A stretch of DNA of 6,444 nt from Magnetococcales bacterium. GTDB taxonomy: Bacteria; Pseudomonadota; Magnetococcia; Magnetococcales; JADFYX01. The notes below the pieces were generated by a model, which searched no databases, was not told the origin of the DNA, and saw only the letters and a list, made by a program, of their open reading frames with translations. This document shows, piece after piece, positions 1-4,815 of this stretch (position 1 is its first letter; every line of letters starts with the position of its first letter). The stretch is from contig JADFYX010000144.1 of the NCBI GenBank assembly GCA_015232795.1, positions 1-6,444 of the forward strand. The letters run 5' to 3'. The position numbers were made by a program, and so were the translations under genes.

Positions 1-1
1 C

Positions 2-91
2 CATTCAACCGCTCTGGCACTCCTCCTTGCTTGGTTTTTCGGACTCTATCTTATAGATGGGCTTTGCTACAAGCAAATATCTTTCTCTTAA
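2..91 (+). CDS. Possible C-terminal tail of an upstream membrane protein (partial)
   Basis: One forward frame is open from the left edge to a TAA at 89-91. It encodes about 29 residues whose first two thirds are strongly hydrophobic (ALALLLAWFFGLYLIDGL), followed by a short polar tail (CYKQISFS). This looks like a last membrane helix of a protein that begins outside the window. The frame starting at base 1 is also open for 60 codons but reads as low-quality sequence. With so little visible, chance cannot be excluded and no family can be named. Confidence 0.25.
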   Translation, partial: HSTALALLLAWFFGLYLIDGLCYKQISFS

Positions 92-126
92 CTTTTTATC
101 AATATAGAGGAAAAAAAGGGGAAATT

Positions 127-183
127 TTGCTGGTTTCGTGGCATTCTGTTGGTTTGGGATGTTGTTGTCGTTTTTTTATTTAA
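127..183 (+). CDS. Putative 18-codon upstream ORF (leader peptide) ahead of gpmI
   Basis: A TTG at 127-129 lies 5 bases after the AGGGG of an AAGGGGA tract (116-122), the only convincing Shine-Dalgarno-like sequence upstream of gpmI. The frame runs 18 codons to TAA at 181-183 and predicts MLVSWHSVGLGCCCRFFI, with three consecutive cysteine codons (TGT TGT TGT). It ends 17 bases before the gpmI ATG at 201, close enough for translational coupling. The sequence shows the ribosome site and the frame. Translation and any regulatory role are inference, and a chance ORF with a rare start codon remains quite possible. Confidence 0.25.
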   Translation: MLVSWHSVGLGCCCRFFI

Positions 184-200
184 AATCTGGTGCAAATGTT

Positions 201-1751
201 ATGAGACCAAAGCCGGTTGTATTAGTTGTTTTAGATGGTTGGGGTGTTGGGGAGGATTCTGCTGATAATGCTGTTTTTCAGGGGAAAACTCCAAATTTTG
301 ATGGTTGGATGCAGACTCGACCCCATGCATTGGTGGAGACAAGTGGCGTGCATGTGGGTTTACCTTCTGGGCAGATGGGTAACTCTGAGGTTGGTCATAC
401 CAATCTTGGGGCCGGGCGCATTGTCTATCAGGATTTTACCCGTATTAACAAAGCCATTGCCGACGGTGAGTTTTTAAAAAATCGGCCGCTTTTGCAGGCT
501 GTTGATAGTGCTATTGCCAAAGAAGGGGCAGTGCATATCATGGGTTTGCTCTCTCCTGGTGGGGTTCACTCCCATACGGATCATCTCTTGGCTGCGGTTG
601 TTGTGGCAAAAAACGCTGGTGTTAAAAATATCTATATTCACGGTATTCTCGATGGTCGGGATACTCCACCACGTTCTGCCATCGAGTTTGTCGGTGATTT
701 TATTGCTGGCCTGGATAAAATCGGTGCAGGGCGGATTGTCAGTTTATCGGGTCGTTATTACGCCATGGACCGTGATAACCGTTGGGATAGGGTGCAAAAA
801 GCCTACGATCTTTATACCTTGGGGGAGGGGGAGCAAGGGGATGATCCTATTTTGGCTATCAAAGAGGCGTATGCAAACGATATTAACGATGAGTTTATGC
901 TTCCAACCCAAATTGGACCTAAATCTAGCAATGCTATTCGTATAGAGAGTGGCGATGCCATCATAATGATGAACTTTCGTGCCGACCGGGTACGTGAGAT
1001 AAGTCATGCTTTTTTAGATCCGGCAACTGGAGGCGATAGTTTTACTGGCTTTACCCGTCGAGCACAGCCAGAGTTATCTGCCTATTTTTGTCTTACTCAA
1101 TATGATGACGCTCTAAAAAATGTGTTGATTGGTTATCCTCCAGAACAGCCCAAACATATACTTGGTGAAGAGGTCTCCCGTTTGGGTTTGACCCAACTGC
1201 GTGGTGCCGAGACAGAAAAATATGCTCATGTTACCTATTTTTTTAATGGCGGATTAGAAGAACCGTTTCCCGGTGAAGAACGTTTGTTGGTTGCCTCACC
1301 CAATGTGGCAACCTATGATTTGCAACCTCAAATGTCCGCTGTGGAACTAACAGATCAGATTTTAGCTAAAATAGATGCTAATCAATATGATCTTGTGGTG
1401 ATGAACTATGCAAATGCCGACATGGTGGGTCATACTGGCAAGTTGGATGCTGCAATTACCGCTGTCGAAACCGTCGATAGCTGCTTGGGACGTTTAGCTG
1501 AACATATTCTTGCTATGGGTGGTGAGCTACTTATAACTGCAGACCATGGCAATGCCGATATGATGTTGAAAGCTGCCACCGGGCAACCCCATACCGCGCA
1601 TACCAATAATCCTGCACCGTTGATTTATCTGGGTCGTAAGGCTGAGTTACAAAATGGTAGTCTTTGTGATGTCGCACCCACATTGCTAACTATAATGTCC
1701 ATTGAGCAACCAGCCCAGATGAGTGGCCGATCTTTATTGCGGTTTGTTTAA
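201..1751 (+). CDS. gpmI: 2,3-bisphosphoglycerate-independent phosphoglycerate mutase
   Basis: This cytoplasmic enzyme of glycolysis and gluconeogenesis interconverts 3- and 2-phosphoglycerate using two Mn ions and a phosphoserine intermediate, belonging to the alkaline phosphatase superfamily. Starting at ATG 201 it has 516 residues, the normal family length. Visible features are VLDGWG with metal ligand D12; the nucleophile S62 in GNSEVGH; H123 in LLSPGGVHSH; DGRDTPP at 151-157; R185 and R191 in SGRYYAMDRD; NFRADR at 258-263; K340 in AETEKY; D407 and H411 in NADMVGH; D448-H449 in TADHGN; and H467. All positions match the structurally characterised Bacillus enzyme within a few residues, so it should be active. 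The frame stays open to GTG 138, but the extra 21 residues are hydrophobic and foreign to the family, so ATG 201 is preferred despite a weak ribosome site. envC follows after 13 bases. Confidence 0.97.
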   Translation: MRPKPVVLVVLDGWGVGEDSADNAVFQGKTPNFDGWMQTRPHALVETSGVHVGLPSGQMGNSEVGHTNLGAGRIVYQDFTRINKAIADGEFLKNRPLLQAVDSAIAKEGAVHIMGLLSPGGVHSHTDHLLAAVVVAKNAGVKNIYIHGILDGRDTPPRSAIEFVGDFIAGLDKIGAGRIVSLSGRYYAMDRDNRWDRVQKAYDLYTLGEGEQGDDPILAIKEAYANDINDEFMLPTQIGPKSSNAIRIESGDAIIMMNFRADRVREISHAFLDPATGGDSFTGFTRRAQPELSAYFCLTQYDDALKNVLIGYPPEQPKHILGEEVSRLGLTQLRGAETEKYAHVTYFFNGGLEEPFPGEERLLVASPNVATYDLQPQMSAVELTDQILAKIDANQYDLVVMNYANADMVGHTGKLDAAITAVETVDSCLGRLAEHILAMGGELLITADHGNADMMLKAATGQPHTAHTNNPAPLIYLGRKAELQNGSLCDVAPTLLTIMSIEQPAQMSGRSLLRFV

Positions 1752-1756
1752 AGAGG
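1751..1756 (+). promoter_or_regulatory. Ribosome-binding site deciding the TTG start of envC
   Basis: AAGAGG begins on the last base of the gpmI stop codon and lies 8 bases before TTG 1765. No ATG or GTG in the right frame has comparable support, and the TTG places the signal peptide exactly at the N terminus. The site therefore supports a TTG start and close coupling to gpmI. Confidence 0.7.
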
Positions 1757-1764
1757 CTTAAATT

Positions 1765-3078
1765 TTGCAACTTTATTGTAATAAAATAGCCAAGTTTATA
1801 GGGGCCATATTGTTGTTTAATGTGGTTATGCTCTCCCCATGGCCGATTTTGGCTGATGAAGATGAGTATGCTGTGCAACGCAGCCGTCTGCAACTGAACC
1901 GGGTAATAAAACAGTTGGTGGATGAAAAAAAGGCTCTTGGTCTTAAGGAGGGTGAAAAAAAGGGACTGTTAGCCGATATTGATGAGATTGATAGAAGTTT
2001 GGTTAAGACCGAAACCCAACTGACTTTTTTGGCAAGACAACAAAAAAAAGCCCAAGAAGATCTACCACATCTTGCCCAAAAAGTTGCCCTTGGTCGTTTG
2101 CGCGTGGCAGATATGCAACGCCAGCTTAAGGCCCATTTACGTTTGATGTACGGCTTGGGAGGTCAAGGGGTAGTCAAGGTGGCTTTCTCTCAAGATAATT
2201 CAGCCCGTGTACGACAGAGTGTTCTCTATTACGGACGGTTGATAAAGTCACGTAATGCCAAGTTTAAAGCCTTTAACTTATCCGTTGAAGATCTTAACAA
2301 GTCCATCGTAAAACATCAAACTCTCGTTACAAAGGTTAAAGAGCTGTCTGATAAACTGACGGCAGAAAAAGAGATAGCTCTTAATAATCGCCGTAAGCGC
2401 AGCACAATGTTGCAGACCCTGCAACAAGAGGCAGAATTTCACCAGAAAAAAATTGATGAGTTAAACCGCAGCAGATCCTCTTTAGCATCTTTTATGGAGA
2501 GGTTATCCAATGTTTTATCCACAAAACCGGATGAATCTGAAGCCCAAGCAGTAGATGAAGAAGAAGAGGATGTTACCTATATTGGTATTGTTCCTGCAAC
2601 TAGTAGCGCACCAAAACAAATTTATGAGCAAAGCCCAGCTAGCAACTATACTGCAACAGCAGCCCAACCCCGGCGCAAGCTTAAGGAGGAAAAAAGGGGT
2701 AGCGATAAAAAAATTTCCCGGATCAAAGGGCAGCTACCTCTGCCAGTATGGGCGCATGGCAATCCCAGAAAGCCAGGGCTATTTTTTCAGATTGCACAAA
2801 ATTCTCCCGTTAAGGCTATTCATCAAGCGCAAGTTGTCTATGCCGATTGGTTTAGAGGCTATGGTCTGCTGATAATTTTAAACCATGGTGATGACATCTA
2901 CTCTCTATATGGTCATAACAGTAAGTTGCTGGTTACCCCTGGAGATAATGTCGATGTTAGCCAGGTGATTGCTTATACTGGTGATACAGGCTCATTGGAG
3001 GGAGTTCCAGGTCTTTATTTTGAAATTCGTAATCGTGGTAAAGCGGTAAATCCCCAACGTTGGCTTGCACAAATGTAG
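1765..3078 (+). CDS. envC: EnvC-like murein hydrolase activator, degenerate LytM (M23) domain
   Basis: This is a probable periplasmic activator of N-acetylmuramoyl-L-alanine amidases during septum splitting; in E. coli, EnvC is controlled by FtsEX and activates AmiA/AmiB. The protein has 437 residues (E. coli about 419). A signal peptide covers roughly 1-30 (hydrophobic 11-29, likely cut after ILA). Residues about 35-115 and 150-250 are charged heptad-rich coiled coils around the EnvC-type segment LRLMYGLGGQG...YYGRLIKSR. A low-complexity, first acidic then basic linker spans about 255-325, and the LytM domain runs from about 325 to 437. H384 of the YGH motif remains, but the usual H-x-H is G416-L417-Y418 (PGLYFEI) and the first HxxxD region is replaced by RKPGLFFQ (335-342). 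E. coli EnvC is similarly degenerate, so a regulator rather than an enzyme is expected. It starts with TTG 13 bases after gpmI. A less specific M23-family name would be the cautious alternative. Confidence 0.88.
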   Translation: MQLYCNKIAKFIGAILLFNVVMLSPWPILADEDEYAVQRSRLQLNRVIKQLVDEKKALGLKEGEKKGLLADIDEIDRSLVKTETQLTFLARQQKKAQEDLPHLAQKVALGRLRVADMQRQLKAHLRLMYGLGGQGVVKVAFSQDNSARVRQSVLYYGRLIKSRNAKFKAFNLSVEDLNKSIVKHQTLVTKVKELSDKLTAEKEIALNNRRKRSTMLQTLQQEAEFHQKKIDELNRSRSSLASFMERLSNVLSTKPDESEAQAVDEEEEDVTYIGIVPATSSAPKQIYEQSPASNYTATAAQPRRKLKEEKRGSDKKISRIKGQLPLPVWAHGNPRKPGLFFQIAQNSPVKAIHQAQVVYADWFRGYGLLIILNHGDDIYSLYGHNSKLLVTPGDNVDVSQVIAYTGDTGSLEGVPGLYFEIRNRGKAVNPQRWLAQM

Positions 3079-3152
3079 TATGACAATAATTAATAATTTA
3101 TTTTCTCCTAAAAATTTCTCATTATTGCCTAGTTTTGTTTTAGAAAAAATAG

Positions 3153-3178
3153 TTGTATAACAGTTGGTTATAGTGCAA
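3153..3178. repeat. Inverted repeat upstream of the small ORF and ctpA
   Basis: TATAAC (3156-3161) and GTTATA (3167-3172) are perfect inverted copies separated by AGTTG. An outer TTG (3153-3155) and CAA (3176-3178) can extend the pairing past a three-base bulge on the right arm. It lies 16 bases before the ATG of the small ORF at 3194. It could be an operator half-site pair or an RNA hairpin; TATAAC also resembles a -10 element on either strand. Short AT-rich palindromes arise readily by chance. Confidence 0.35.
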
Positions 3179-3182
3179 TATT

Positions 3183-3188
3183 AAGAGG
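3183..3188 (+). promoter_or_regulatory. Strong ribosome-binding site of the 44-codon small ORF
   Basis: AAGAGG lies 5 bases before ATG 3194. The same hexamer precedes the envC start, so it is a site the organism appears to use. It is the best reason to consider the small ORF real. Confidence 0.45.
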
Positions 3189-3193
3189 TTGGT

Positions 3194-3328
3194 ATGTACT
3201 TATATCCCATATATGAAGGGCCAGTTATTAAATATTGGTCTCCTAATATGTTGATAATTGTGTGTTCATGGCCTTATAACATAGGGTTCTTGTGTAAAAG
3301 TTGTAAATTCAAGTTTTTAATGTGCTAG
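3194..3328 (+). CDS. Putative 44-residue small protein or leader peptide upstream of ctpA
   Basis: This short frame starts with ATG behind AAGAGG at 5-base spacing and runs 44 codons to TAG 3326-3328, just 11 bases before the ctpA ATG. The product begins MYLYPIYEGP, has a short hydrophobic patch (NMLIIVCSW, 18-26) and ends in a cysteine/lysine-rich tail with a CxxC pair (C34 and C37 in FLCKSCKFKF) plus C24 and C44. Five tyrosines and two tryptophans make it aromatic-rich. I do not recognise a family. The position suggests a leader peptide or a small protein coupled to ctpA. Against it, AT-rich spacer DNA often gives aromatic-rich translations, several rare-type ATA codons are present, and a 44-codon frame can occur by chance. 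The candidate ctpA promoter also lies inside it. Confidence 0.35.
   Translation: MYLYPIYEGPVIKYWSPNMLIIVCSWPYNIGFLCKSCKFKFLMC
3251..3280 (+). promoter_or_regulatory. Candidate sigma70-type promoter for ctpA-yibQ
   Basis: TTGATA (3251-3256) and TATAAC (3275-3280) are separated by 18 bases, near consensus for -35 and -10 boxes. Transcription would start near 3287 and leave a leader of about 50 bases before the ctpA ATG at 3340. The 261-base gap after envC makes a separate promoter here likely. AT-rich sequence gives frequent false matches, and the site lies inside the putative small ORF. Confidence 0.4.
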
Positions 3329-3339
3329 TGGGAGATCCA

Positions 3340-4803
3340 ATGAAAGGTCTTTTTTGGGGCAGACGTCCCTTTGTCTTTTTCTTAATCGTATTTGGTGTAA
3401 TTGTTGGCCTGAATATTTCTAGTCGGAATGTGCAGGCAGTGAGTAAAGTAACTTATGAAAAACTTAGAGTTTTCTCAGAAGTATACTCTCTTATTCAACA
3501 AAATTATGTCAAAGAGGTTGATGAAAAAGAGATTCTCTATGGTGCGATTCACGGCATGTTGAAGGCCTTGGACCCACACTCATCCTTTTTAACTCCTGAG
3601 AGTTTTAAAGAGATGCAGGTGGATACCAAAGGGGAGTTTGGCGGTCTGGGTATAGAAATTTCTCGTGGTGATCGTGGTATTCGTATTGTCTCGCCAATTG
3701 AAGATACCCCGGCAGACCGGGTTGGTATCATGGCTGGAGATTTAATCATCAAGATTGATGATGCTGAAGCCAGCGATATGAACCTAATGGAAGCTGTTAA
3801 GTTGATGCGTGGTAAGCCGGGGACTAAAATCACCCTGACTATCTTTCGTAAAGGTGAGTTAGAACCACTAGAATTTGTCATCACCCGTGCCATCATTAAA
3901 ATTAGAAGTGTTCGTTGGCGGTTAGAGAAAAATGGTATTGGTTATGTAAGAATTATTCAATTTAACGAGCAGAGCTATCCTCTGTTGGAAAAAGCCATTA
4001 CCGAGCTTAACGAAAAATCTGGTAAAGGTGGAATAAAAGGATTGGTGCTGGATCTCCGTAACGATCCTGGCGGATTGCTGGATCAAGCGGTGCAGGTTGC
4101 CGATGCCTTTTTGGAAAAAGGTCTGATTGTTTATACCAAGGGAAGAATTGCAGGTAAAGATATGTCCTTTGAGGCCCATAGTGGGGATCTGGTAAAAGGT
4201 GCTCCTATGGTAGTCTTGATCAACACCGGTTCTGCTTCGGCATCAGAGATTGTATCTGGTGCTCTACAAGACCACCATAGAGCTGTGGTTATGGGTACTC
4301 GCTCTTTTGGTAAAGGATCTGTGCAGACCATTATCCCATTGAATGATGGTTCTGGCCTTAGGTTAACTACTGCTCAATACTACACACCAAGTGGTCGTTC
4401 TATTCAAGCCAAAGGCATTGAACCAGATATTTTGGTTGAAGATTTAGAATTGACTGGCAAAAAACGCGATGGACGGACAAAAACTGAGGCCGATCTTAAG
4501 GGGCATTTACTAAATGCTAACGATAAAGAGGCCGAGCTAACCGAAAACAGCACAGTTAAAAAGCCCAAGGTGAAAAATCCCAAAAAGGATAAGAAATCTG
4601 ATAGCTCCAAAAAGGAAGATGACAAAAGCGAGATTAAGAGTAAAAGTGGAGATACACCTGATGAGAGTCTAGCGGAGAGAGATCGTGTAACCGGGCACAG
4701 CAAAGAAGATTACCAGCTTAGCCGTGCTTTGGATTTATTGCGGGGGTTACAGGTACTTCAGGGCCAGTTATCAACCAAAACAGGTTGGATTGCTCGCCGT
4801 TAG
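3340..4803 (+). CDS. ctpA: Carboxyl-terminal processing serine protease (S41A family) with PDZ domain
   Basis: This periplasmic serine protease of the CtpA/Prc family cleaves proteins near their C termini; in Pseudomonas the CtpA member degrades peptidoglycan hydrolases with a lipoprotein partner. ATG 3340 is chosen because GGGAG (3330-3334) lies 5 bases upstream; an in-frame GTG at 3322 lacks such a site. The 487-residue product has an N-terminal hydrophobic segment (11-24), possibly cleaved after VQA at 33. A helical N domain (about 35-95) includes LDPHSSFLTPE, and a PDZ domain covers about 98-180 (GLGIEI at 103-107). The S41 core ends in GSASASEI with nucleophile S300, K325 in FGKGSVQ and Q329. 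The S300-K325 spacing of 25 equals that in E. coli Prc and the algal D1 processing protease. Residues about 370-445 hold a lysine-, serine- and acid-rich insert before the final helix YQLSRALDLLRGL. yibQ follows after 12 bases. Confidence 0.96.
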   Translation: MKGLFWGRRPFVFFLIVFGVIVGLNISSRNVQAVSKVTYEKLRVFSEVYSLIQQNYVKEVDEKEILYGAIHGMLKALDPHSSFLTPESFKEMQVDTKGEFGGLGIEISRGDRGIRIVSPIEDTPADRVGIMAGDLIIKIDDAEASDMNLMEAVKLMRGKPGTKITLTIFRKGELEPLEFVITRAIIKIRSVRWRLEKNGIGYVRIIQFNEQSYPLLEKAITELNEKSGKGGIKGLVLDLRNDPGGLLDQAVQVADAFLEKGLIVYTKGRIAGKDMSFEAHSGDLVKGAPMVVLINTGSASASEIVSGALQDHHRAVVMGTRSFGKGSVQTIIPLNDGSGLRLTTAQYYTPSGRSIQAKGIEPDILVEDLELTGKKRDGRTKTEADLKGHLLNANDKEAELTENSTVKKPKVKNPKKDKKSDSSKKEDDKSEIKSKSGDTPDESLAERDRVTGHSKEDYQLSRALDLLRGLQVLQGQLSTKTGWIARR

Positions 4804-4808
4804 GGAAG
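4803..4808 (+). promoter_or_regulatory. Ribosome-binding site deciding the TTG start of yibQ
   Basis: GGGAAG starts on the last base of the ctpA stop codon and lies 7 bases before TTG 4816. The next in-frame ATG is codon 32, inside the membrane segment, so TTG is the only start that preserves the anchor. The overlap with the ctpA stop suggests translational coupling. Confidence 0.6.
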
Positions 4809-4815
4809 ATGAAAA

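Noticed and set aside
63..77. Small hairpin TTTGC-TACAA-GCAAA upstream of gpmI
   Set aside because: Five AT-rich pairs with no T-run; too weak and common to assign a role.
151..180. T-run TTTTTTT (171-177) as an attenuator or terminator before gpmI
   Set aside because: No GC-rich complementary stem precedes the T-run; the upstream bases are G/T-rich and cannot pair with each other.
138..200. GTG-initiated N-terminal extension of gpmI, 21 hydrophobic residues
   Set aside because: GpmI is a soluble enzyme whose conserved sequence begins at KPVVLVVLDGWG. The extension has no family counterpart, and the GTG is about 16 bases from the AGGGG tract, too far for normal initiation.
3084..3140. Possible terminator after envC: CAATAAT (3084-3090) and ATTATTG (3121-3127), followed by a T-rich stretch
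   Set aside because: The arms are AT-only, seven bases long and separated by 30 bases, and the following sequence has no clean T-run. The stem would be too weak for a confident terminator.
3221..3238. Imperfect palindrome CCAGTTATTAAATATTGG in the ctpA upstream region
   Set aside because: Only about two thirds of the positions are symmetric, as expected by chance in AT-rich sequence.
4404..4703. Long antisense ORFs within ctpA, yibQ and gpmI
   Set aside because: They lie opposite well-supported genes, have no good ribosome sites, and their leucine/serine-rich translations are the complement of the lysine/acid-rich or repetitive coding strand.
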